Origin: Craterostigma plantagineum
Lineage: Eukaryota > Streptophyta > Magnoliopsida > Lamiales > Linderniaceae
Assembly: GCA_027422505.1 (NCBI GenBank)
Contig: JAPQWV010000005.1
Coordinates: 13,273,501-13,337,500 of the forward strand
DNA length: 64,000 bases
Direction of reading: 5' to 3'
The notes under the pieces were generated by a model. The model worked only from the letters and a program-made list of their open reading frames with translations. It was not told the origin of the DNA and did no database searches. This document shows, piece after piece, positions 34,290 to 43,819 of the stretch (positions are counted from its first letter, which is position 1; every line of letters starts with the position of its first letter). The position numbers and the translations under genes were made by a program.

Positions 34290-34881
34290 CTATCCTTCGA
34301 AGATGTACTTGTCTAGGGCCTCGTGTGGATTGACGCCATGTCCAGAGGGTCCCGGTTGATCTGGAGCGATTGAGGGAGTGGCTTGGGTAGCTGCTAGAGC
34401 TACAAGCATCGCAACACTTGCTTCTTCTTCCGGAAGCAAGGGGCTTGAGTAGATCGGTGGTGTGGACGGAGGCGTCCTGAGGTGAAAGGTTGGTGGTTCG
34501 ATGTGGGCGGTGCGGTGCGTGGTGTAGGTAGTTTGGGTGGTTTGTGTTTGGGTTTGGTGGGTTTGTGTTTGGATTTCACCAGCTCCAGCGCTTGTCTGCG
34601 TGGCGCCCGAGCCTTGTCCTTGGCCACTTGTTGATGTCCTTGGCCTCTTCTCCCCCTCATGAGGGTCCTGATCGTCAGGATCGTCATGTCTGCGCCGTGA
34701 GTGGGAGCTTTGGCCTCGGCAGATGTCAGTCGGTGGCTCAGGATGGTCCACCAATCGCCTATAGAGGGATTCTTCCTGCGGCGATCGGATCGAAAGGCCT
34801 ATCAGACGGGCGAGGAGAATGTCATGGAGCTCTGTGATGGGGATTGTGTATGGATTGATGAGGATGGAGGAAGTGGCTAGA
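34290..34881 (-). pseudogene. Envelope-position ORF, N-terminal Ser/Thr/Gln/Pro-rich part
   Basis: Open from a TGA near 34,883 to TAG at 34,290-34,292. No ATG is seen in this frame; the codon at 34,752-34,754 is TTG, so the real start may be further 5' or in a removed exon. A leading helix (ITELHDILLARLIG) is followed by an Asp/His/Arg-rich part and Thr/Gln repeats (QTQTHQTQTQTTQTT), then Pro-rich text. Low complexity and no membrane segment evident. Confidence 0.45.
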
Positions 34882-34894
34882 GGGTCGGGGGAAT

Positions 34895-34990
34895 ATCAGC
34901 GTGAACTTCGTAGGAACTAATGACCAGCTGACTAATATCTTCACGAAACCCCTTATTGATTTTGTGATATTCGCGACCAATTAGGAATTA
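34895..34990 (+). pseudogene. Copia-E pol C-terminus
   Basis: Reads VNFVGTNDQLTNIFTKPL followed shortly by TAG, the characteristic end of copia RNase H (compare the usual QLADIFTKPL). About 32 codons remain; the rest of pol is missing. Confidence 0.75.
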
Positions 34991-36421
34991 TTTAGCTCAA
35001 ATAGGAAAGGTGACTAGATAATTTAGCCCTTATTATATCTCTTCGATCTTATCCCTTGATTCTATTGGTATTTTTCTTGATTCTACCTTCCTTATCTATC
35101 TTATTTCTTTCCGTTTATGGGGAGAATTTTTTTTTCAAAATTATCTCTCTAAATAGATTTTCTTCGAGATTTATGTTAAAATCTATATTCAGCCGCAAAT
35201 TTCTTCTTATTTTTGAACTCTGATTTTAGTCCTTATTTCCTCCTTAATCTCCGCGGATATCCTCTGATCTTCATTTAATTCCATCTAACGGGCAGTTTCT
35301 CCTTTTACCAATGATTTTTAAAAGTCAAACTTTGAAATCTTTTCCTTATCTGCCGCACGTCTAATCGATATCAAATCTCTCCAAAAACCTTTCCATTCTT
35401 CATCCAAGAAGTTTTCGGCCTTTATAACTGTCCAATCTCTTCTTTCTTCAATTCATTCAACCCAAGTCTTTCACTTCATTATTTCGCTCCTCAATTCTTC
35501 GATCTCAATCGTGACGAAAACCAAAGGCGTCGGATGTGTCTCCGACAAGAAGCAAAAGGCTGCTATGATCAAATCCCCAATCTCTCCGAAAGTCACTTGT
35601 TCGAAATCAGGAAGAAAAAGGATCAAGAGAGCGACGACGAGCAGGGAACCATTGCTGATTTGAAACGGAGTATCAAAGGCATCAAGGATGATAACAGCTC
35701 TTAGAACTTCGATCCGCAGTGAATTCTCATCTGCTTCATCTGATAGTGATTTCAGCCCTTAGAACTTCGATCCCCAGTGATCTCCTAGCTCTAGTATTAG
35801 TTCCCGTCTGCGCTTAGTACTAAGTTCTTTTATTTTGCTGGTTTTTGGGTTGGTATGTCGTGGTTGGTTGCAGGTTTTTGGTAAGTTGGTGGTGTTTTGG
35901 ATCCCTCATTTTTGGTACTGATGGGGGAGAATTTTGGGCAATTAATGCCGTGTTTTGGGTGTTTTGGTTTGCTGTCGGGTCGTTCACTTTTTTGGCCCTT
36001 AGTTATCTTGGAATGCAAGCTTGCTTTTATATGCTTATGTCTTAATCTCTATGTGCTTGAGTTTGTGATTTGTTAAGGATTAAGGAATTCCGCACGTAGG
36101 CAGGGGGAGCAAACTGATATGATCTGATAATTTGAGACATTCCATGGTAACTTGTGACATTCCATATGATATGATTTGATAATTTGGGACATTCTATGAT
36201 AACTTCAGAAATTCCATATGATATGATCTGTAATTGCTAAATATTTTTGCTGATGTGCTTTGCATAGGAAGATTAGCAATTAGACAGAGGGAACATGCTA
36301 AAAAACTTGTTTGCTCTGATCATATGTCACATGCCTTGATACTTAAACATGCTATGTGCTAAAATGGTTTCATATCGAGTGTACTCATATGCTTAAGATA
36401 GGCATTAATTACTTGTCATCA
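34991..36421 (+). other. Copia-E 3' region with tandem repeats
   Basis: Mostly non-coding. A short Lys-rich frame (TKTKGVGCVSDKKQKAAM, about 35,513-35,665) starts without ATG and may be a relic of an envelope-position gene. An internal polypurine block AGGCAGGGGGAG lies near 36,100. A 52-bp unit with GAT(C/T)TGATAATTTG is repeated at 36,121 and 36,173, with a partial third at 36,225. Confidence 0.5.
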
Positions 36422-36437
36422 TCAAAAAGAGGGAGAT
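36422..36437 (+). other. Polypurine tract of Copia-E
   Basis: CAAAAAGAGGGAGAT immediately before TGTAGACC. The preceding TTGTCATCATC plus this tract is the typical end of SIRE/Maximus-type elements (recalled pattern). Confidence 0.85.
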
Positions 36438-38100
36438 TGTAGACCTTTTCGGTCCAATGCTTATTAGAGTTATGATTATTCCAACTAATTATGTAAATTA
36501 GGGATACAACTAAGAAAACTCGATATGTATGATCTATGATGTTTAAGTATGTAAAACATTCGATCAAGTGCTTAAATATGATTTAATTGTTAAGATAATC
36601 GAATTTGTGTGATCTTGTGCTTAACTGGAATATTGCTGTGATCACCTAGTTATGAACGGTTTAGTTTGAATGGAATATCGCTATGTGCTATATATGGAAA
36701 TTATATTCTGTCTGGTTCATACATGAGCTGCACATGATTGATCTATTTTAGGAAAGAATATTATTGTGATCACTTGGATATGAACGTTTTCGTATGAATG
36801 GAATCTCACTGTATGTTATTTATGGAAAATGCATTCTGTTAAGTGATATGTGAGCTGTACACGTGATTGAGTTATTTTAGGAAAGAATATCACTGTGATC
36901 ACCCGGATATGAATGACTATGCTATATATGGAAAAGCTACTCTGATTAAGTGCTTACATGTGATTGATTTATTTTAGGAAAGAATATCATGATATATCCG
37001 TTTGAGTGCTATCTTATGTGACTCTTAAATCAGTGAATCAATGATCTATCTTTCCTTATGCGACTTGGGATTTATATTTTGGAAAGTGATTAATTGATTG
37101 GGCTTATATGTGGTAATATGCTGATTGAGTCTATATATGGAATGTGCTGACAAACGGATGATATTACCGTGGAAGGAAAGTAAGAATCTGATATTTATGG
37201 TAAGAATTCATGCATGACCGTTGAGCTTAATTGGTTTATTCCTTGAGTTAGTGCACGTAATTATTGAGCTTTCTCTTGCATATTCTTTGCTTAACTTTCC
37301 TTGTGAAGTGGTGAGGCTATTTGTGGGTCTATATAGAAGATAAACACTTCACGTTGAAGGGTACGAAACGAAAACACAAGCTATAGAATTCCTTAGACTG
37401 GTTTGAGCTTTAATTTGCGAAAAATTCGTAGTTTGTGTTGAGCTTAAATTTGCGAATCTATACCCGTGAGCGATCTTTAGCAATACCTACTCTAAAACCC
37501 TTGTCTTCGGACGTGATTTGTCTTTGGACGTGTTGAGCGCACAAAGGAGCACGAGTGGAGTCTTCCGCACGTGAAGGGACGAATTTGGTGGATTCAGTGG
37601 CCCTTCAGTAGCAAGCTGTGTCCAGTCGGGGAATTGGTTTCCTGTGTAAACGACGTGGAACGAAACTTGGCGTGCGACAGCCAAGAATGAGGTGTAGTAT
37701 CCATAGTGCTTTGGTTGTGTAAGGGTCGATCATTCTGTAACCATAACCGGTAATACTCAGTGATTGATTGGAACTCTTGGGGAGATCACACCCCGAGGAC
37801 ATGATTAAACCCCAGTTGGGGATATAACCTGTATAGAAATCCCGTCTCACTTTACTTTCAGTTATTTACTTTTCTGCGAGACAAACCCGGAAGGCCTGCA
37901 AATAACTAGGTAATATCGTTGAAACGCTTTCTGAAAATAACGTGATATTTTGTGAATAGGGAGATAACGTTGATACTCTTACTGCTTTCCGGGAAATAAC
38001 GCACTCTGCAAATATCTTCTTAAAGAAAAGTATTTTTCAACCAAGAACAAGCCAATAATTTTTATAGCCTAATTCACCCCTCTCTTAGGCATATTTTACA
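36438..38100 (+). repeat. 3' LTR of Copia-E
   Basis: From TGTAGACCTTTTCGGTCC to CTTAGGCATATTTTACA, 1,663 bp. Inside, a 128-129-bp unit starting GTGATCAC repeats at 36,638, 36,766 and 36,895. The U5-like end has AATTCACCCCTCTC. No PBS on the right, so it is the 3' LTR. The right boundary is inferred from the CA end. Confidence 0.75.
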
Positions 38101-38107
38101 CTTCAGC

Positions 38108-38447
38108 TGGTCCTAGAATATCCAACGAAACTAACAAAGAACGATTTTACCACGATTTGTGAATGGAAGAATTGAAATGCGTGGGGTGCGTGTGTGCGTG
38201 TTCTTGTGAGGTGTAAGGTGCGTCTCTTACAAAAACTATTTCTCTGTATTTCTCACACACAAGACACCTAACTATGTGTTAGGGTTTTAGTACTTATACC
38301 ATATGTTGGTATATTGTACTTGGGCCCTTGTAAGCCCATTGCAAGTAAAAGCTTACTGGGCTTTACAAATAAAAGCCCAACCCACATAAATAAAATTACA
38401 AGGCCAAGATACAATAATTAATTGAACACAATATATAATTCCTAACA
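38108..38447 (-). repeat. 3' LTR of Copia-F
   Basis: Minus strand from TGTTAGGAATTATATATTG to a CTAGGACCA end, about 340 bp, with a TATA-like GGTATAAGTAC near 38,297. It sits right after a PPT. The far end is approximate. It abuts the Copia-E LTR with only seven bases between. Confidence 0.65.
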
Positions 38448-38463
38448 ATCTCCCCCTTTGTGA
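38448..38463 (-). other. Polypurine tract of Copia-F
   Basis: The minus strand reads CACAAAGGGGGAGAT directly before the LTR start, the same tract as in Copia-D. Confidence 0.8.
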
Positions 38464-39962
38464 TCAATTTGCAATTCAGCGCTGGTTATCTTCATCTTGT
38501 AATCGTCCTGAGTCCTCAAAGATCACACATCAGAGTTGCTTGAAAGCGTTTGCATGCGTGTTCTTTTTCAATCACATCCTACTTTGTCTTGTCTTGTGAT
38601 CTCTTCTTTAAAAGATCTTCAAGCACACCGTCTCTTGAAATTCTCTTCTCTTAAGTGTTCAAAGCTGCTTGTTGGATAGTCTCTGTTTGTGTTTGATCTC
38701 TCTCTTGGATAGTTTTTTAACCCCTCCCCCTACGTTTCTTCAATCTTTTGTTGGAATTTGGGGAGTTCTCTTTAAATTTGGAGAGACGTACACTAGTCGA
38801 ATCTTTTCTTTAGGTGTTCCAGTTCTCCCTTCACTTGCCGCAACACCCCCTACATTTGTTCAACCTTGTGTTGGGATTGGGAGTTTTCTTTAATCTCGAA
38901 GAGTTGTACACGAGTCGGCAGCTCTTGATGCTTGAAGTCCATGCTGAAGTTGTTGGTCGTATCTTGTCATTTGAGTTCGATCTCTTCGTTCGATTGTAGC
39001 AACTCCCCTACATCTTTTCAACTTTGCGCTGTGATTGGGGTGTTTCTTTAAAATCGGAGAGTCGTACTTGAGGCGTCAACTTCAGTCGTTGGACTCTGTG
39101 GTCTTTGCTTGATTCTTTGACGATGCTTGATATTTGGCATTTTCTGATCTGTATAGCACCTTCGTCGTGGTGTTGCTCCCATTTTTCTTTGGTACCCCTC
39201 CCCCTCAATATCGAGCTAGGGAGATCATCATGCGATGGGTCAAAATGGGATATCGTCTTTGGCAAGAAGATCGCGTTGTCGAACAAAATGATGGAGTTGA
39301 TTGGTGGTCACGATTATCTACTTCTCGGTGTTAGATTCATCATCTACGAAGGAAGTTGTCTGGTTCGGCCTTGAAGAAGCTTATCTGGCTCCGAAAGAAG
39401 GTAGGCATGTGGTGTATTTTCCGAAAATGTGTTTGTGGGCTCCTTATGATTATTCATTCAATTGTATGAGAGCTCGTCTTCAGAGTGGTTGGCGTGGCGC
39501 AAAAGGTGGATACTCAGGGTAGTCTTCTCCTTCACTGGAGTTGCAACATGGTGAATCTTCTTCTTCACGGCTCCAGATTCGTCATCGCCGAAGGACATTG
39601 TCTGATTCGGCCTCGGCGAAGCGTGTCTAGCTCCCGAAGAAGGTGTACGTGGGATGTGTTTTAAGTTGTACCGATGCTCCTTTGGAATATTCCATTCAAC
39701 TGCTGTAGAGCTCGGCTTCAGAGTGGTATGCTCGCCAGAAACTGATGGGTGGTCTGACCTGTTTATTTGTACATATCCGCTTCTCCCCCTCATGGCGATT
39801 CATGTTAACGAGATCGTCATGCTTGTATCGGAGGCTAAGAAGGACACAAACGACAGGTCGGTGCGAGTAATAACCAGACGGAGCCCCTAAGGCAATCTGT
39901 CGACAGGAGTTCAGAGTTAAACTCTGAGATGCGGCCTGTGAGGACAGGACTTAGAACCGGAC
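38464..39962 (-). other. Copia-F 3' region with degenerate tandem repeats
   Basis: No credible ORF. Three diverged units of about 130-155 bp start near 38,720, 38,848 and 39,005, sharing a CCCCCTAC(A/G)T...TTCAA core. A second pair, about 240 bp apart (near 39,325 and 39,565), shares AGATTC(A/G)TCATC and GTCTG(A/G)TTCGGCCT. Extra polypurine blocks (minus GAGGGGGAG) lie at about 39,200 and 39,790. It ends at the Copia-G LTR. Confidence 0.5.
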
Positions 39963-39996
39963 TGTAGAATACTATTTCTAGTTGTGCTTTGATTTA

Positions 39997-41888
39997 TGAT
40001 AAACGTATTTTCTTACGTTTATACATGTTACATTTAAGTCGTTTGCATGATAAGTGAAGCTGTTTGGATTATTTTTGTGCTATAATATGGTTTCACAACA
40101 AAATCAAACGTTTTACGGCAGTTTTGCGACAGTTTAGTATTTCTCAATGATCACGGGGTAAACAATGTCCGATGGACCTGAAATTTTAACCATAGATAGA
40201 GGACTCGTTAATCTTGATTCTGACCAAAGGGATTTTTAATCCGAGGTCTAGATTGGAAGATATGAATTTTTGAACGTGCTGCTGTTTTTCAGGAAAATGA
40301 GTCACGGCCATGAAGCCCTTGCACGAGGCCGTGAACATCACCAGAGAGCCATTTTCTAGCCCGATTGTGTCACGGCCGTGAACGTTGATTTTCCAAGCCG
40401 TGAATGGTGCTTCATGGCCGTGAAGGGAGGTGTTTGAGGCCGTGAATACGGGCAGAAACCCATTTTCTAACCCCCGAACGCTTCACGGCCGTGAATAATA
40501 GTATACGAAGCCGTGAACACGGGCAGAAACGTTGTTTTCTTCAGGTTTTATGTTGTCACGGCCGTGAAAATGCGTAACCTAGGCCGTGAACATCCCGTGG
40601 ACATATTAAAAGTCAAGCACATACAAGAAAATGAGTTTCAACTTCTCTTATCTTCTTGGAAACGGAAATGGAACAAAAATTCTTGTTTTGGGGGCTCAAT
40701 GACTGCAAATCACGCTTGGGAAACAAATCCTGCATAAGACAAGGCCATATGATTTTTGGGGCTGCAAAGGCTGCGTTGGAGGCTAAAGATCTTCTAAGGT
40801 TGATTCTCCTTGGCCCTCACGTTGAAGAAAGTGTGCAAGTCAAATGAGGGAAAACAAAACCTCTATATAAAGAGCAACATAATGAGAAGAAAAAGGGGAG
40901 GTACGTGAATAGATACACCATTAAGCTCTCATATACATACGTTGCCTTTCCAAGATCCAAGAACACTTAGTTGCTTATTACGTGCTCGATAAAAGTCCTC
41001 AACGAAGAACGTGGATTAACCTCGAAGTTGAATTCAGGGAAGTATTTATGTTGTATTCGATGTTAATTACGTGCTTTGTTGTGATGAAAATGAGTAGCTA
41101 AATCTATTGTATTTGAGATAAGATGAACCCTAGCGAGATCGATCGTATGTTTACGTGTATTTGATGTATTACTATTGTTACGACTCGTTTATGAAGAATA
41201 TGATTTTGATTATGTCTATGTGATTAAAATCATCTAGTTAGCTTGATCAAGTCTATGTGTTTAAGTTAACGTAGTCCGGGAAATCGTACGCTACGCTCGA
41301 GAGAGGGGCGAACGATTAAACCACTCGTAAACGAGCGGAATAAACTCATCGCTAGAGATAGGTTGAACTACCCCGCCGGATTAGAGTCAAATCTAATAGT
41401 GGGATTCACCGTGTTTTTAATGCAATCTTCGGTTAAGTAGTTAGGGAAGCTTGCCCGGCTATTTAATTAGTTGATTAGTTGTTTACGAGTCTCGTATGAT
41501 AAGGCGCAGTTTCGTCAGTCGTATGAATTCGTACGCATGTTGTAGGAATCTTCACGGTCTATGATAGTGTTGCTTACGTGTACTTGATATATGTGTTGGT
41601 CGAGCTAGGGGGATTCGAAGTCTCAAATACGTCTGTTTACATAAGGGTTTTCTTCTCCGTGCTACTTAATTAAGTTGTATTTTCTAAGTATCGTTATTTA
41701 CCGTTTCAACAATCAAACGTTCGTACTAGGATATTTAAGCAAACGTTTTTCTAAGGTACATAGTTCTTTTGGGATTCGATACTCGAATACTTGCTACGTC
41801 TATGCTATTTCGATAGGTATACTTGCCTGTTGAGCGTAGGATATTTCGTTAGTGTTCGTTTTATTTTATTACTCGATCCGCTCGATCA
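39997..41888 (+). repeat. Solo LTR S4 (Tat-like gypsy?), TSD ATTTA
   Basis: 1,892 bp from TGATAAACG to CCGCTCGATCA; target copies ATTTA at 39,992-39,996 and 41,889-41,893. The TGATAA start and a GTAGCTAAATCTATTGTATT word are usual for LTRs of the Tat/Athila side of gypsy (recalled, not searched); orientation is tentative. Contains the CACGGCCGTG array (next entry). No ORF of note. Confidence 0.85.
40300..40595. repeat. Palindromic CACGGCCGTGAA array in S4
   Basis: Five pairs of a palindromic site and a half site: (C)ACGGCC(G/A)TGAA at about 40,302, 40,371, 40,413, 40,484 and 40,556, each followed 20-45 bp later by (A)GCCGTGAA. Several pairs share ACGGGCAGAAAC after them. Not CRISPR: the spacers are themselves related and the context is an LTR. 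Confidence 0.8.
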
Positions 41889-42055
41889 ATTTAATTAGAT
41901 GTCTTCGTAGATTGGGGCTTTCATTGTATTTGTCCTTAGTTTAGGACTTAGTTTGTAATTTATACCAAGCTTGTTTGGTATAAATAGATGTACAATCATT
42001 GAGCTAATAGAGAAGTTTTAGAAAATTGATTCGAAAGGCTTGCAATTCAATTTCT

Positions 42056-42190
42056 TTGTGGTACTTTTTGTTCTTGATGGGTTGTGTACTGGTAGCATGT
42101 TACCAGTTTGTTTCTTTTGTGCCATGGCATGGATTCTTTGTACGAACCTTTTTCCTTTTTTCTAATGTTAATGACCGTTCCCAAAAAAAA
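42056..42190 (+). mobile_element. 5'-truncated LINE tail, 22-bp TSD
   Basis: 135-bp insertion ending in a run of A and flanked by the same 22 bp, AAAGGCTTGCAATTCAATTT plus CT, at 42,034-42,055 and 42,191-42,212 (the first three A may belong to the tail). This is the mark of target-primed reverse transcription. Only 3' UTR sequence is present, different from LINE-1/2/3. Confidence 0.9.
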
Positions 42191-42370
42191 AAAGGCTTGC
42201 AATTCAATTTCTAGAGAGAGAAACAGCAAATACCTTCTCTCACTACAAGGATTCTCTCTCGTGTTCTTCTAAAGAGGTTTTCGATCGAAATCCAGTTCTA
42301 TTCAATTCTAACAGATAACCTTAGACTTCATGTCTAGGATCATAGAGTTGATAAATTAGGACCTAACAAT

Positions 42371-42381
42371 TGGTATCAGAG
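42371..42381 (+). other. Primer-binding site of Copia-G
   Basis: TGGTATCAGAG, complementary to the 3' end of plant initiator tRNA-Met, two bases after the LTR end. It primes minus-strand cDNA. Confidence 0.9.
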
Positions 42382-43442
42382 AGGATTCGTTCTGTTTTGA
42401 CTCAAAAAATGTTAGAATTCGGATCGAAAATTTTATTTTGAAACTGTTCCGTGCGAAGAACAGTTTTGGCGCGAAAATTGATTTTCGATCTGATTTGCTA
42501 AATTCCTTGCTGAATTGGCTTGAATTTGATGGTTCTGTGCTTATTGTAGTGATATACATTGAGTGCGATTAGATTCGTAGCAGTTTGAACTTCATTTTAG
42601 CAGTTCGGATTAATCTGAGAAGTTACTGTTCATGCGAAGAACAGTTTGAACACGTTCTGATTTTGATTAAATTCGACATGTTTTGCTTTGCAACGTGTTT
42701 AATTATGTGTTCGTACGTATTAATCATCTGATTATGAGCAATTACCTGCAATTTCATCGTCTAATTCATCGTCTAATTCATCGTTTTTGCTTAAATCTGT
42801 GTTAACTGTATTCTGTGAATTTTTTGCTATAATTTCAATTTTTCTCGCAAGGTTCTTCAATCAGATTTATTTCTCGATCGAAAAACTCTGCACAAAAATT
42901 TTTCTCGATCATAATACTAAGTCAGACCTAAAGTCGCCACTATCAAGAACGACTTTAGTAGAAAAATTTCTCGAGCATATTACTTAGCGAAAAACTTTTT
43001 CGACAAAGACCAATCGTGACTTTGCGCACGTAAAACTTACTGTCGAAATACTTTTTCGGTCAGACTTCTCAGTTTGACTAAGCGAAAATCATTTGCGTCC
43101 GAGAAACTTCTCCAGTCAACGAATTTATTTTGACCCAGCGAGAAACTTATTAAACAATACTGTTTCTCCGCGCTCGAAATAAATTCGCGATCTAAATTTT
43201 TTCTCGACCTAAATTCGCGAAATATATTTTCGCTGACGTACTTTCTCGCACGAGAACAGTAACAGCGCCAATTTTTCTCGAGAAGTTAATTTTGGTCAAA
43301 CATTAAAGATTGAATAAAAAATTATTCCCGAAACTGCTCTAGAATCAAACGCTACTAACTAATCTGCTACTTGTGAAGCACACCACATCAGTTCAAGACA
43401 TCAAAACAACAAACGAAGATTCTACATCAACTCAAAGAGGAA
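42382..43442 (+). other. Untranslated leader of Copia-G
   Basis: About 1 kb, AT-rich with frequent TTTCTCG and TCGAAA words. The last 150 bp match the Copia-B leader (1,303-1,451). It should hold the packaging signal (inference). No ORF. Confidence 0.6.
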
Positions 43443-43819
43443 ATGGATGCCTATTCTCTATGAAATGATAATCGTCCTTCAATTCTCAAAAGGGGCGAAT
43501 ACACAGTTTGGAGAAGTCGGTTCTTAAACTTCATCGAACTTAAAGATCAGGCTGAAGATCTACTTAAATCACTTCATGAGGGATCGGAAACTTTTTACAT
43601 AACCCAAGAAGGTGATAGCTCGAACAATCCTCCAATCGAATCCAGCAGGCGAATAAAATTACCTAGTGAGTACGTACGATGAAGCTGAGAAAAGAAGAGC
43701 AAGAACAGATCTTATAGCTAAGAACACACTGATGCAGGGCATCCCGAATGATATCTATAGACAAATAGATAGCATCCCAACTGCTAAAGGGATGTGGGAT
43801 GAACTGGAGCGAATGATGC
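43443..43819 (+). pseudogene. Copia-G gag, first part
   Basis: The ATG at 43,443-43,445 is followed by DAYSL and then TGA (43,458-43,460), where Copia-B has GGA. Past it the reading NRPSILKRGEYTVW, RSRFLNFIELKDQ and GIPNDIYRQIDS is clear, with at least one frameshift near 43,675. It stops at MWDELERMM, where the gypsy element inserted; the next codons are at 54,519. Confidence 0.8.

Larger units (their letters stand above)
30211..34890 (-). mobile_element. Copia-D, 3' part with envelope-position ORF
   Basis: Minus-strand end of a Copia element: ORF region (33,188-34,881), polypurine tract, 3' LTR. The LTR matches that of Copia-G in order (TATA box, CTAGAGAGAGAAACA, GGACCTAACA end). No primer-binding site follows the LTR, so it is the 3' one. 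The upstream pol is missing because Copia-E (plus) begins at about 34,893. Confidence 0.75.
34893..38100 (+). mobile_element. Copia-E, 3' end of a second SIRE-like element
   Basis: Plus-strand remnant: last codons of pol, about 1.4 kb of 3' region, PPT and a 1.66-kb 3' LTR. The LTR is unrelated to those of Copia-D and -G, so this is another family. The 5' side is truncated at the junction with Copia-D. No PBS follows the LTR. Confidence 0.75.
39963..42368 (+). repeat. 5' LTR of Copia-G (split by S4 and a LINE tail)
   Basis: Starts TGTAGAATACTATTTCTAG (39,963) and ends GGACCTAACA (42,368), followed at once by a PBS. Own sequence: 39,963-39,996, 41,894-42,055 and 42,213-42,368, about 350 bp in all. 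TATA-like TATAAATAG at about 41,980. It matches the Copia-D LTR over its length. Confidence 0.85.

Noticed and set aside
38669..39890. Short ORFs on both strands in the Copia-F 3' region
   Set aside because: They overlap each other on several frames, follow the diverged tandem repeats and have no recognisable motif.
40300..40595. CRISPR-like array
   Set aside because: Spacers are related to each other, the unit is palindromic and variable in spacing, and the site lies in a plant LTR flanked by a target duplication.
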